Source: Bolinopsis microptera
Taxonomy: Eukaryota > Ctenophora > Tentaculata > Lobata > Bolinopsidae
Length of the DNA: 64,000 bases
Reading direction: 5' to 3'
Assembly (NCBI RefSeq): GCF_026151205.1
Contig: NC_087077.1
Span: forward strand, 16,590,983 to 16,654,982
Positions within the stretch are counted from its first letter, which is position 1; each line of letters opens with the position of its first letter. Position numbers and translations under genes: made by a program. The notes below the pieces were generated by a model. That model saw only the letters and a list, made by a program, of their open reading frames with translations. It made no database searches and was not told the origin of the DNA. This document shows, one piece after another, positions 1-13,300 of this stretch.

Positions 1-660
1 CTAAACTTTCTTAAAATATTTCTCTCTAAAACATTTATAGAAATTCACAGATATGTGTCAGAGCCTGTTGTGGCATTGTGCCAGTATTCAGCCGCAGAAC
101 CTGATCGTTTGACATCACATTGACGGCGAACCCGAAATCCTTACCAAACATGGGCATATCCAAGACAAAGCAGATCCTATCCCAGCCTAAACACTTATGA
201 GCAGGGACTAAAAGTGAATCAGTGGATAATCACTACACGACCTGTGAAGTGTTGTAATACTATGATATCACTGATATTATAGTATTGTAGTATTTCATTG
301 GTACCAAGATAGCAGCGTTGCTAATCCGTGCACTGCAGGGCTTCCTGTAGTACACAGTAGTATGTTATGTGTATTAAGTGGGCGTGTTTTGATGAGAAGA
401 CAAAGAAACTTTATGTAAGAAAACACACAAACACGCCGGATCTAGACAAACACACAGGATGTTGAAAATGTTTGGTTTTCTGGTATATTGCCAAAGGGAA
501 TGTAAACAAATAACAATTTCTATTTGCTGCAGAAAATATTGATATCTTTGGAATTGCGGCATCCGTGTGGAATTTTTGAGCGTCATATTATTTGATATGC
601 GACAATACCCTAAAATTGTACTTTGAGATTAGCGTCATCACTTCGAAATACAAAGTGGCC
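1..660. other. Unassigned AT-rich sequence
   Basis: No coding region, RNA gene or repeat unit could be supported here. Short open frames lack recognisable motifs. Confidence 0.4.
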
Positions 661-669
661 TTTACAGTA

Positions 670-1690
670 GATTCTACAGTAGGCTATAAGGTAGTCTATA
701 AAGTAGCCTATAAAGTAGCCTATAAATTAGCCTATAAAGTAGCCTATAAAGTAGCCTATAAAGTAGCCTATAAAGTAGCCTATAAAGTAGCCTATAAAAT
801 AGCATATAAAGTAGTCTATAAAGTAGCCTATAAAGTAGCCTATAAAGTAGCCTATAAAGTAACCTATAAGGTAGCCTATAAAGTAGCCTATAAAGTGGCC
901 TATAAAGTAGCCTATAAAGTAGCCTATAAAGTAACCTATAAGGTAGCCTATAAAGTAGCCTATAAAGAAGCCTATAAAGTGCCTATAAATTAGTCTATAA
1001 AATAGCTTATAAAGTAGCCTATAGAGTAGCCTATAAAGTAGCCTATAAAGTAGCCTATAAAATAGCCTATAAAGTAGCCTATAAAGTAGCCTATAAAGTA
1101 GCCTATAAAGTAGCCTATAAAGTAGCCTATAAAGTAGCCTATAAAATAGCCTATAAAGTAGTCTATAAAGTAGCCTATAAAGTAGTCTATAAAGTAGCCT
1201 ATAAAGTAGCCTATAAAGTAGCCTATAAAGTAGCCTATAAAGTAGCCTATAAAGTAGCCTATAAAGTAGCCTATAAAGTAACCTATAAGGTAGCCTATAA
1301 AGTAGCCTATAAAGTAGCCTATAAAGTAGCCTATAAAGTAGCCTATAAAATAGCTTATAAAGTAGCCTATAGAGTAGCCTATAAAGTATCCTATAAAGTA
1401 GCCTATAAAATAGCCTATAAAGTAGCCTATAAAGTAGCCTATAAAGTAGCCTATAAAGTAGCCTATAAAGTAGTCTATAAAGTAGCCTATAAAGTAGCCT
1501 ATAAAGTAGCCTATAAAGTAGCCTATAAAATAGCTTATAAAGTAGCCTATAAAGTAGCCTTTAAAGTAGCCTATAAAGTAGCATATAAAGTAGTCTATAA
1601 AGTAGTCTATAAAGTGCCTATAAATTAGTCTATAAAGTAGCCAATAGAGTATCTTATAAATTACAAAGTAGTCTATACATTAGCATATAC
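670..1690. repeat. 12-bp tandem satellite (GTAGCCTATAAA)n
   Basis: About 1 kb of head-to-tail copies of a 12-bp unit, GTAGCCTATAAA, roughly 80 copies. Variants such as AAAATAGC and GTAACC recur at intervals, which suggests blocks were amplified together. The unit is a multiple of three and lacks an in-frame stop, so it produces a spurious long open frame of repeated V-A-Y-K. Confidence 0.97.
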
Positions 1691-3563
1691 ACTGTACAGT
1701 AGTACAATTACTGACAACTTACCAAACAATCGCTGTCCGTCCATCGGTCCAGTTGAACGGATTTGATTCTCGAAATGTGAACTCCTAAATTCCTGAATAG
1801 TTCGTCTGATTAGAATGTTAGAAAATATGTCAGCAATATGTCAAAGAGTTGTAAAGTAAAGGCTGTAATCTTGTGCTAAAACTGAAATAAATACATCTTA
1901 ATGACCGAAATCTTAGAAATTATCAAGGTTTTTCTCAACTGAAGGATGGGTACTACCTAAACTCCAAAGTAAAACCATCGCTAGAGATATATTTACCAAG
2001 GTATAGTTACCAGATCTCATGAAATTAATCAGTAACTCATTTTACTAGGTACAATACTGTTTAAAAACCTCCATTCTAATCCCACACCATTCAGTCACAT
2101 ATATTCATTATGCCACCTTAATTATCTGAAATGCTAAAAACAGTACGATATGTTCAATGATTTTCAGCGAAGTATATTTCAGTGCCAGAACCCACACCTG
2201 CTTAACATTACAAAAAATATAGCAAGAATGTAGAATGATACTAGATACTCCTATTAGCGAAGAGTGTTAAGATTAGTAGTCGGTACCGGGGACACACGTG
2301 GTATTTGAGGATTGTTCTTAAAACGTCTGAGGTCAAAACATTGTCACGTGTGAGTAATTCTATATACGTTGAAATGGGTCGGGACACTGTACTAGTGATT
2401 TACTAGTGATTTACTAGTCGATAGAATAAAAATTGTTGGGCATAGATAATAATGTAATACTTATTCGCGTATGTCTCAAAGCTCATGTCACCACTCACTG
2501 CGCACCCAATCAAGAATTTATTCATTTCATGCGTGCGTTAAACTCAAGGTTAGGTATATTTAATTAAATTAATACATTAACAAAACAGGCATTGTAATGA
2601 GAGGTTAAGTTACATAGCTTACCTGTGAATCCCGCTACATCTGATGCAAACGAAGCAGCCTAGCGTGGTACTCGCCCAGGAGCAGTCTGAAGAATGTGAC
2701 CTGTCACTCAAATTAGATTTTCACACGTAACAAAGGTCGAATATTTTCACAGAAAACCGCTAAAAGTTCAAGGAGAGTTTTTCGATTAGCACTATAAAAG
2801 GGAATGTTAGATAGGCTAGATTATTTATGGGGAAGTGACTTACAATTTTTGCTAGAAATACTGAATAAATAATATAGGTTAGATCATAGTGAGCATCGGT
2901 GACATTCCTTACGAATTCCAGAAATAAACACGTGTCACCATCCACAGTTTGTTATATTGTTGGTTATTGTTGATTTAGTTAATGTCTAATATAATAGTTA
3001 TAATTTTACCAACTTACCAAGTGCACCGCAGTCCACACAACAGCTGTTCCCAGGATTCTTCAGAATATTCTCCACTATTCTCTGGCCTTTGTCCGTATTT
3101 GCTGACTGCATACTATATATATTATATAATATTTTATTTTTGGGACAATAAAGTCATTGACGTCATTTACGGTCAGATTTTTTTATCAAACAAACTTAAA
3201 GATATCTAAATTTTATAAGTCAAAACCTTATCTTTTTAAATGAATATTTTTCAAATCTCTTTATATCATAAATACCTTACTACTATATTTAATATCTGAA
3301 TGAGGTATAATAATCATTAAGTAAGTTAAAGTTATGCATATGAAATGAAATGAGGTATTTATATCCCGCTCATATGATTAACCAACAACACAAGGAAGGT
3401 GGTTAACCATGTCAGAGCGGCTGACTGTGAGTGATGTGAGCAAATGGGTAAAAGTGAACAAAAGTATAACTCATTATAAGGCAAAGACAAAATTAAAACA
3501 TCTTTTATTGTAAATCACACTAAACTAAGTAGAAGCAGAAATACATGTAGGTATAATATAGGT
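1691..3563. other. Intergenic sequence, no gene seen
   Basis: AT-rich sequence without a supportable gene. A short stretch near 3215-3260 (TTTTTAAATGA) recurs near 4145-4190 with similar flanks, indicating a small dispersed repeat. Confidence 0.35.
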
Positions 3564-3571
3564 TAGTACAG

Positions 3572-3859
3572 CAGTGGCGTAACGTTGCCTGTTGGCGCCC
3601 CCCTGCCGAAAAAAGCGCCCCCCTATTGGCGCCCCTCCCCTTTTGGTGCTCCTCCCTAAAATTGAACAAATTAGGTGATTTTAAAGAATACGCCGGTAAA
3701 ATCTCTAAAAAAGTGTGTATCTAGAGCAAAACGCGCAGTTTTGCTAGTACTTTAGTTAAGTTTTCGAAATTGTCCTACATTCAAACGACGATTTGGCGCC
3801 CCCCTATGACGGCGCCCCCCTGCACAGCGGGGTCAGCAGGGCCTTTCGTTACGCCACTG
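3572..3859. mobile_element. hAT-type MITE, copy 1 (8-bp TSD)
   Basis: This 288-bp element starts CAGTGGCGTAACG and ends CGTTACGCCACTG, a 13-bp perfect terminal inverted repeat. It is flanked by identical 8-bp direct repeats TAGTACAG at 3564-3571 and 3860-3867. An 8-bp duplication with CAG...CTG termini is characteristic of hAT transposons. The interior is non-coding, with GGCGCCCCCC blocks near both ends. A close relative lies at 4540-4829. Confidence 0.93.
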
Positions 3860-4539
3860 TAGTACAGTGACATAATCAACCATAAAAAACAGTTCCTAGA
3901 AAGGTAGAGATCAAGACATAAAATTGAGTGCGGTAAAAAATAAAAGCCTTGCAAAGTGAAGACAAATGGAAAAAAACATCAAAACATCAAAACTGACTAT
4001 ATAAATGGTTCTTTACCATTTGCTTAAAACAGTCGGTATCAGTAATACATCTTAACATCAGTGGAAGAGAGTTCATGCAACCGGTGCATGGCTTGAAAAA
4101 CGTCTGTCATCATAAAAAATATTGAAAAAAATAGGCTATAAAACCTTATCTTTTTAAATGATTCTTTTTAAAATCTATTTATATCATAAAAAGTACAAAG
4201 TATCAGCATATTTCCCACTATTTGTGGCCTTTGTCCGTATTTAATGACTACATACTATTTATATATTTATTCATTAATACAGAATGAATAGATTTATTAT
4301 TAGTATTATTATCACCTACATAAAGTAAGTAAAATACAATTTAAGTAAAATACAATTTTTATTTTCCACATAAGAATCAATACATATTGAATTATGAATT
4401 TCCGATAATTCCATGAATAATCATTAAAAGTTGCTTTGTAAAATCAAAAACGAAAAGCCGTACGCTGAACGCCCGCAGCATCTTTTCGGCAGCTGCCTAA
4501 CTTGTAGCCGCTCACATCAAAGCCGCCGCGCGCGCCAAG

Positions 4540-4829
4540 CAGTGGCGTAACGTTGCCTGTTGGCGCCCCCCTGCCGAAAAGGCGCCCCCCTGTTGGCGCC
4601 CCCTCCCCTTTTGGTGCCCCTCCCTAAAATTGAACAAATTAGGTGATTTTAGAGGATACGCCGGTAAAAATCTATAAAAAAGTGTGTATCTAGAGCAAAA
4701 CGCGCAGTTTTGCTAGTACTTTAGTTAAGTTTTCGAAATTGTCCCACATTCAAACGACGATTTGGCGCCCCCCTAAGACGGCGCCCCCCCTGCACAGCGG
4801 GGTCAGCAGGGCCCTTCGTTACGCCACTG
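4540..4829. mobile_element. hAT-type MITE, copy 2 (8-bp TSD)
   Basis: This 290-bp element is nearly identical to copy 1 along its whole length. It has the same 13-bp terminal inverted repeats and is flanked by GCGCCAAG at 4532-4539 and 4830-4837. The high identity of two copies 1 kb apart suggests recent mobilisation by a transposase encoded elsewhere. Confidence 0.93.
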
Positions 4830-5326
4830 GCGCCAAGTGCTGGGGTGCATTCTCATTGACAATTAAACTTGGTCAAAGATATTTATATACAATTCCTAAA
4901 TTAAATCAATAATCATGTTAATATGAATATTCAACACTACTCGACAAGAAATATTTGCCGGCCCATCGACGATTCAGTCGCCGAAACAATTATCAAATGT
5001 TTGGTTTTTCGTTTCGGGAACTGTTTGAACTCAGTATTATATCCGACTAATCATACTTTATAATGGTTAAAAAACAAATTAAAAGATTTTCCTAGATGGG
5101 CCGGCATTCGAAACCGCGACAAGGCCACACTTAAGACCTTCGTGATATCACTTTACGATGGCGGCTGAACTCTTCCGATCTTTTGAAGAGGATAATAACC
5201 AGTAGAGCTGATGTCCAAGGAAATGGATATCAATCAAATCAAATAATAATGACATAAACATCATCACACGTCATCATCAATATTTCCACACATTAATAGA
5301 TTAGAATAAAATGTTAGGTTTAAACA

Positions 5327-5761
5327 ATGAAGATAGTGAAGAGTCATCAGCCCATATCCATGTATTCTCTCTTTAAGAAGACTGAGCTCAGAAATGACAG
5401 ATTTGTGACACCACACTCATCTCACAATTTCGCATATAAAGGGGCAAATTTATGGAATAGGTTTCTTGAGCAGTCAAATGCACGTGGTAAAATAGGTTCA
5501 CTAGGTTCAATTAAATCCCGATTGAAGCTTTCTATCATGAAGGCTCAACACCAACCTGACAATATTAACTGGCAGGACTTAAACTTCAACACTTTCCTAA
5601 GAAAAGACCCCCATTTATATTTATATCTTTTAGATTTTACACCTGTCACTCACATCATATATGCACCACAAAAGAAAAAAGATTCATTCAATCATTACAT
5701 TATACACTCACTCCACCACACATGCACACAAAACATTAAAGCAGGTTACACGCGGGTGTAA
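5327..5761 (+). pseudogene. LINE reverse-transcriptase C-terminal fragment
   Basis: A 144-residue open frame whose residues 15-70 resemble the region after the reverse transcriptase domain of CR1/jockey-type LINE ORF2 proteins. It has a run of R-N-D-R-F, an S-H-N-F-A-Y-K-G patch, then L-W-N-R-F and a basic S-R-L-K segment. In the family this sits at the extreme C-terminus, after the catalytic domain, and no reverse transcriptase or endonuclease motif precedes it here. This is best read as a 5'-truncated retrotransposon insertion; the exact clade is not resolved. Confidence 0.5.
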
Positions 5762-8200
5762 CGTTCACTTTATCCGAAGGGAAAAATAATACTTTACGTA
5801 ACGCGCAATTTACGTCTTGGTAGCTAAATTATTCAAGCGCTATTTGTCAGAGCGACACAAATGCGCGAGCGTTTGCGCGGCTCACCTATCCAACACTCTT
5901 GTTTACATCGTATCAGGCAATGGTTCAGTTTAATTATGGTAAGGGCACAGCCTGTCAAAAAACCCTTTTCGCATGATCCGTCGACACCGCCTGAAGGTGA
6001 ATGCATAATAACGGATCATGAACGTACGGAATCAAACGTTAATAAGCTTGCAGCTTCCGATGAAAATGTATTCAACTTTGTGTCATGCTTAAATTGGTTT
6101 TGGACCTCTTCAATGCTTTTAATTTATTTATTATTGTTATTTGGTATTATGAGCTGATATGTATATATACATACGGTATCTAAAATTAAGCGTATAGCGA
6201 GCATATTTAACAATTTTTAAGCAATAATGTATTGCGAGCAGCTGTAACTTAAATATCCCATAAAAATCATATAATTATAACACAAAACTAAAATTTTATT
6301 GGAATATAGGTTAAACTAAGATAAAATTAATATCAGCCCCTTCGCCACTCTCAGCAGTCAACCAGGGCTCATAAAAGCTTAACAGCGCCTGGGTCCGTTC
6401 ACCAACTGTGCTAATGTGAGTGGTGGTGTGGTAAAACCCATTTTAATAGCGTGAATATTTATCAAATATAAGCGCGCTAGCTGCTAGCATACTTGTATCA
6501 TTTAATTTTTAATCAAATTTATTCGGATATATATTTATTGATTATGTATTGAATTGGTGATAAATAATAAAATTGTCTTTTCTCAAAAAAAAATTGTCTT
6601 TTCTTAAAAACCCGGGGAAAATCTAACTGATACGGATTAAAACATTTAAAAACTAAATTCTACTGTTTGAACTTAACCATTTTTTCTCAATATCATTATT
6701 GTGGGATTACACAAAACACCTGACAAAATAGCAAATACTACATAAAAAGATCGGTTATGTCAGCTAGCAGCTTGTAGTGGGTCACGATTAGATTTTGACC
6801 GTTATGTTGCTCTAACCAGAGCCCTCTTGCTTGCAGTACGCGTATACACATGGCTATGTGAAACCGTTATGTGTACATTTGTAAATACTCATTTCGATTT
6901 TAATGATAAGTATTTAAAGTTAAGGTGCACAACTTTGTACTTCCAATCTTTATATTATCTTCACGGTTACTTTAAAAACCAAAACTAACTCGAATCCTTA
7001 AGCATAAACTGCTTAAATATCGTTTTGCAAGCCTGTCACGTGCGCGCGTTTGACAAAAATGGTTATTTGCTCATAACTCGCTGGCATTTTGCGATCAAAA
7101 TTGACTGGGGATTCGGTTAAAATCATTTTGAGACACCTCGGCAAAAGCTACTCACGCTATTTTCGCAGTTACAGTCGAGTTTAGAGTGATTAATCATCAT
7201 CCCAGTTTCTTGTCATATGGTACTCCACACTTGGCTATCCTAAACTGCTCCAGAGATCCAAAACTCATCCAAATCTGCAGTGAATGTGTGAATAATGATG
7301 ACCTCAAGCTAAGAAGGAAGATCTGTATTTCTACAGGGCCCACCCACGCCTAGCTGGGTAGTCTAGTCCCTATATTAGACGGCCAATGCTCTATCCATTG
7401 GTATGTACGCGGCCTTACCCAGGCCTGTAATAAATGGGGAGTCCCTCTTAGGACGACCAGTGCTAGACACTGTTTACTACTGACGGAATGGAAACCTACT
7501 TAACTCTTTGGATTGGTAGAACCTGTCTGGTTACATGAACATTGGAGCTACTTTTAGATTAGCTCATGATATTATTGTGGACTTAGACTGCTTGGATGTA
7601 TCACATCTCAACCATTGTTGGGTGTGTTACTTTGTTTTGGGATTTACTTGTAAGCTTTATTGATTTTATCCATAAAATTGCATTTCCAATGATATTTATG
7701 TAACTTGAGAAACTTTTTGTACCAAAACGTTCTCGATTGGGAATCGTCTTTAACTTATTTTGGGGAATATTTTGACTTGATATAACGACGTCGTCGTAAT
7801 GACACAAGTGACTGATCAACCACCTTATTTGATATAGTGTTTTTAAAATAAAGTATTTAAATTTTTAACTTGGGATGTAAATATTTTTAGGGATTTTAAT
7901 TATTTTTAATTTTCAGATCTTTCATACTATTTGTTAATAAAATGCTCATTGTAGCCTATAATATTTAGATTTTCATCAATGTCATATGTTGTATGACCCG
8001 CCGCGCACGAGTGCGCGGCTCCCCTGTATCGTAGACACTCTACATCATAGTGAAACGACCGTGGGATCACGACGTGGTACAAAGTTTTACTGCATTTAAA
8101 GTTTGTGTAGCTTAGTGTGCGGCGCTCGTAGAAGCAAGATCAAACATAGTTATTACAATGCATACAATATTAACTATATATTTTTTGCGTTTTATAGCTT
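5762..8200. other. Non-coding, repeat-derived sequence
   Basis: No gene is supported. An open frame at 5861-6157 has a hydrophobic C-terminal end but no family motif or splice context. At 7338-7412 the minus strand holds a weakly tRNA-like stretch (GGATAGAGCATTGG). At 7987-8024 a CCCGCCGCGCACGAGTGCGCGG hairpin-like GC-rich block, broken here as CCCGCCGCGCACG and GTGCGCGG, also occurs near 56490. Confidence 0.35.
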
Positions 8201-8204
8201 TGCT

Positions 8205-8565
8205 TGTAGCGCGATGCACTACTGGGTCGCGCCGCGCATCAAATAATTCTTCTCGCAACCGATCTTCGGTAGATCGGCCATCGGCGAGATGCACATTGCA
8301 CCACTGTGCCTCACCGAGCTGCGAAGGATTGACATCGTGACATGAATCAATAGCTTTGCATATTGTCACGTCCACAGTCCAGCAAATTTAATAGTCACGT
8401 TCTGCAAATATAAAGAAAACACTGCGGAGCCATGGTGATCGTTTAAAACAAATATTAAAATTGATTCACGATGCATCAATCCTTCGCATCTCGCCGATCT
8501 GCATACGTGGTTGCGAGAAGCATTATTGGATGCGCGCGCGCGACCCAGTAGTGCATCGCGCTACA
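8205..8565. repeat. GC-rich foldback repeat (TGTAGCGCGATGCACTAC family)
   Basis: The left arm at 8205-8350 begins TGTAGCGCGATGCACTAC and runs to a TTGACATCGTGA segment. The right arm at 8461-8565 is its reverse complement, ending GTAGTGCATCGCGCTACA. The arms are about 105-145 bp with roughly 110 bp of AT-rich spacer. A third copy of the unit lies at 56329-56447 and a shortened one near 56067-56120. The GC content contrasts sharply with the surroundings. No open frame is shared among copies, so this looks like a non-coding mobile repeat. Confidence 0.8.
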
Positions 8566-8569
8566 AACA

Positions 8570-9650
8570 CGTGTGGTATCCTGTTTCAAATTCACCCATG
8601 TTATAAGTTTTTGTTTTTGTTTGCTGTCGCACCTGTAAAGTGTTACACATTACATTTACAAGGCCCTGTGTGTAATGTAATCGGTAGTTTGGAGGGATCA
8701 GCTTGAGCCGGCTCCCTAGATTATTGATAAAAACGCGGAATTTATGTAAACAAATACTTAATTACTTAAATATTGCCGTTTCCGTACTATTCCGTACTAT
8801 ACGGCGCTATACGTAATATATGTTAAAAGCGCGCCGCAGCTACTCCCTACCTCAACATTTGCGCGGGTTTCTTAAGCGCGCACGTACGTTTATTCTTGGC
8901 CGTTAATCAGACCCATGACATAACGCTTTAGGTGGCAGTGACTGTAATTTTCTTCAACAATTACTGAATTATCCATCCATAAAGTGATTTACAAAATGAC
9001 ACCTAAACCGGACCTCGTGTTTCGGTGATCACTTAAACGGTACTTGGCGGCTGAACTGTGGTGTTTGACGTTTGCAGCTAGATCGGACTCTGCATGATAT
9101 TGTATTAGCAAATGTGTATAGTGTATAATTGTTTAGTGTTTATGATACTCTGCAACCTGGTAGCACGGCTGACACAAAAACAAAATGTTGGCCTGGCTTG
9201 TCCATAACCAAGTAAATAACACGCACTCCGATAAAAGCCGTCTGGAGAAACTCCGCAAAATGTTCATTGTAGTCAACGGGCACAAAGAAGCACTACTAGC
9301 AATTGTGTCCTTTACCCTCCTACATAATTTGAACATTTTTGTGGCTAACTCATTGAACAACATCTGAATTAAAATGTGTCTAGTATTAAAAGATTCAGTA
9401 AGTAATTTTTTCATGTACGCTGTACACTGTAGTTAGTAAATCAAATCAAACTTTTTCGATCAGCCGCGCGCTGAACCAGTGTTGCACTAGGTAAAAATTG
9501 TGTATATTTTGTTCATTTTTGAGTGTAAATTAATTTATTAATTTATCACAAATTATTTTATTATAATATAACCACGTATGTGAAATGGTTATTTTGACTT
9601 TAAATATTTGAACTAAATATGAATTGATTGTGGGTATAAAATAAAATTTG
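8570..9650. other. Unassigned sequence
   Basis: No supportable gene. Open frames on both strands near 9133-9414 overlap each other and lack motifs. Confidence 0.35.
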
Positions 9651-9654
9651 TTTT

Positions 9655-9869
9655 ACTAAATTTGTTTTACTAAAGCCCCCCTCCCCCCAGTCCATCGATT
9701 GGACCCCCAACAAAACTGCCAGCCAGCTCCCACGAGCCGCCTCTGTATTTGGGGGTACCCTTTTTTGCTTCAGGGGGGCGCAAAAAGCTGTAGGGACACA
9801 AAAAATTTTAGGGGGGGGGCACTTTTCGTCACTGAGCGGGGGGCGCCAACAGGCAAAGTTACGCCACTG
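9655..9869 (-). mobile_element. hAT-type MITE-related fragment, inverted
   Basis: Read on the minus strand, this begins CAGTGGCGTAACTTTGCC and continues TGTTGGCGCCCCCC, matching the first 30 bp of the MITEs at 3572 and 4540. The interior then diverges, with its own C-runs and lettered blocks. The outer inverted repeat is not evident on the other side, so this is a diverged or truncated family member. Confidence 0.6.
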
Positions 9870-10360
9870 AAGTAAGGTAATGTTACAAGATATAAAAACT
9901 TTATAAAATGAATCAATCAAAAAGGGGTGGCTCAAGAGCTACATAAATATTTGTTCTATTTTTTATCATAGTAAAGTAAAAAGTATAGTAGTTTAATTGA
10001 ATCCCCCGTTCAGCGTGTTATTTTGAGTTAACCCCTGTTAATTTGGTTATTTGAATGTTATGCTGAAGTTTTCCCAGGATCACCTTTTATCGTTTTAGTG
10101 ATAATGAGTAACAGGGGGAGGGGTTGGGATGTGGCCACCAAATCTTCGTTTAAATCTGGAATAATTTTCCACTGAAATCACACGTTTACAAACACAATAT
10201 TTTAGGGATGTTATTGGTCAATCACCTAATTTGTTCAATTTTACATATTTTGTACTTTGTTAGTATACATATAATATACCTTAATTATAAGGGTAATAAT
10301 GCTGACCTACTAATGCGACTGTTATTAAAATTAATTCTCACTAAAATACTTAGGACAAAC

Positions 10361-13300
10361 ATGGACGCTATCATTATGATTAAGTACATCGCATTGTTGG
10401 GAGGTGTCATTCTTCTAACCATTCCTTTGATAAGCAACTACTCTTCCACATCTACATCTAATTTACCTCAAATAAGCAGATCTCATAAACATGGGACCAT
10501 CCTCTTCTTCAAGGAGTTATTTGATGAAGATCAGAAAAATCAGCTAAGAGAGTTGCGTTCAGCATTATTTGGAGTAAGTGATATTCAATTTTTCATTGAT
10601 TCTTTTTTAAATACTGCATTGTGATTTCGAGTTATCTTGAATTAAAATCGAAATGGATAACATGCTTAAATTGAATAACTTAATACATAATATCAAGATA
10701 GTTACGGGTATCGGCCTTACAAAATGACACGAAAAAGGAGATGGCTCTGACATGCACAAAAATGAGTTTTGTTCATGTTTTATTATCCAGATAGGTAGTT
10801 CAACAGGTATATTTTTCTTACCAGGGGTTGATTTGATTGAAAAACCGTAAATTTTGCGATGAAAATTGTCATCTTTGAAATCTTCCAAAAAAACATGCCT
10901 TACAAAAAGACAATTTCGTCACGGCTGTCATTTTTTAACAGCAGCCTATAGAAATTTGATTTCACCTAGGACAGTTAGATAAATATAATAGATTGAAGAT
11001 TAGAATAGCTTTTACAGGAAAAAGGATGATTAAAAAAAGTTGGGCAATTTCGCGTGAGATAGTGCCTTACAAAATGACAACCCAAAACGGCATCACTTCA
11101 AATCCGATTTGGGAAAAAGTTTCATTATTCTTTCACGTGTCTTACTGTTAGATATATATGTTGTTTATATTATACCAGTTCTGTTTTTACTAGAATATAT
11201 TAAAAAAGGAACATTTTTTATACTTTAAAAAAATTATAAAAATGTCATTTTGTGAGGCGTAAAAATCATTTTTTGTTTTCATACTTGAACACAGTATTTG
11301 GTTATATTTGATATTTTCTATGACTGGATAGATCACTTTTCAGTGTTTAGTTAACGTTTGACATGTTTTAGGAGTTGTTATTACTCTCTGCTTTCACAAA
11401 ATAGAAGCTTTATTTCGTTGAGTTTTGAAATCAGAGTTTGAAATCAAAGAGTTTGAAATCAAAGTTTTGATATCAGAACTGCACTTTTTTAATGCTACTT
11501 GATTGTTAACTGTCAGATTATGATTATTTTTAACTCCTTCTTGTATTGACTGTTTCTGATCCATTTTAGATGATGAAAGTAATTCAATCTGAAACATTGT
11601 CATTTTGTAAGGCTTTTCGGTGTCATTTTGTGAGGCATTTTGATCAAAATTGATGATCAAACAAACACATTTAGGCTCATCATAAGCTTACTGGGTTTAA
11701 GAATACCAATAATTAGGCGAGGGGCATCCAATATAAATATGCCATCTTTGTATCATAAAATAAAACTGTCATTTTGTGAGGCATAACACTGTCATTTTGT
11801 GAGGCTAGGTCATTTTTTTGTCATTTCTTCTACCAAAGTCACTAAATCAGTTTTTTTATTTGACCAGATTAGTCTTTGATTGACATAAGTCATGGTAGTA
11901 CCTGGTTTTCTGGGGTTAAATTCTAAACTTTGGTCTCCATTCTGGGTAACAGTTAGGCGGGGCAATGACTGAACAGGAAAAACGTCCATATTTATGTAAG
12001 AAATATAGATTCTATGTCATTATCATTCCTTGGGAAGTGTTAATTAATGCTTTTTCTTTCATACAGTAAAAGGAATAGGGTTCAATGTATGGGGAACCTA
12101 AGCTACAGCATGGTCTATGTGGGCTGTCATTTTGTGAGGCCTGTCATTTTGTAAGGCCGATACCCGTATTAAATTTATTATTAAAGGAATGTAAAATACA
12201 ACTTTTAGTTTAACTGAAAACCTTTTTCATTTAATACATAATATTACAGAAATGGTAGAACTAATATATAATTATAATCGAAATTGCTTTTCTATTGAAT
12301 CAACATTCAGCACTGTTCCAGGACTATATCATAGAGTAAAAGCCACTCATAACCGTTAAAAGCATGTCCATTTGATTCTTCTTGGTCGATCTTGCTTAAT
12401 ATTGTACTCCCTAATAACATTACATGTGTTGCAAACATGCAGGTTAGAATACAGTTCTTTGTTAGAATAACTATCCACAGGCTGTGTAACATGACACAGT
12501 ACACACTCCACCACACACAGCACTGGGGATCTATCTATCACGTGACTGTAAACCCGATTATGAATGTCATACTCACTTCCGTCTCTGTGTGCTTTCCCTG
12601 AGTTCACTTTGCTGTGTCGGTGTGAGATTGTGGTGAAGTAGGTGGAATCGTGAGGTATCAGACTGGTGCTGTAGTCTGTGAACTGTGTCATGGTATCTTG
12701 TTTTCCGTTAAAAAGGACTTCTCCTAACTCGATCAAAAAGGAAAAATGCTTGTTGAAATATTCAACCACCAGTATTTCACTGTCTAATCCTCCCATTTTG
12801 TTATCTAGATAGTATCTAGAGCACTCGTTTATATCAAACAATTGATCTCGTAGTATAACCTTGACTATCCGACCATCCCTCTGCACTGCCTCCATGGGTA
12901 GTGCTACTCGTGACCCCACCTGCCCTCTTAGAACCAGCTCCATTATCTGCAAATCCAGAACATTGTCCAATGTGAGGTTGTGTCTTCTCAAGAGGCAGTC
13001 AGCAAGATCTCTGCAGTCAAACACCACCTTTTTTATTAGAGAGTGCTGAAGAAAGGAGCTTAGCGATGATAGGTGCGAGGATGTGACTATGTAGATAATT
13101 CGTTCTGGAATCATTATTCCCAAACCTTGCAACTTTCCTGGAATGTTTTGGTAGATCAATTATAATGTGTGATAATTAAATTTTTGATTCGTATTTTATC
13201 ACAAAAGTACATGATCTGGAGAAAAACTTACCTAATCTATTGAGAGAAGGTACACCAAGACCAGCAATGTAGACATATTTAGCGTCTTCAGCCCACCTTT

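Noticed and set aside
592-993. 133-residue frame of repeated V-A-Y-K
   Set aside because: Translation of the 12-bp satellite; no gene.
5861-6157. 98-residue frame with hydrophobic C-terminus
   Set aside because: No motif, no splice context, no homologue recognised.
7338-7412. tRNA-Arg-like sequence on the minus strand
   Set aside because: A D-arm and anticodon-like stretch is visible, but acceptor and T-arm pairing fail; at most an old tRNA-derived SINE.
12307-12601. Frames on both strands over the 3' end of the EXD1-like exon
   Set aside because: Overlap the better-supported exon in other frames.
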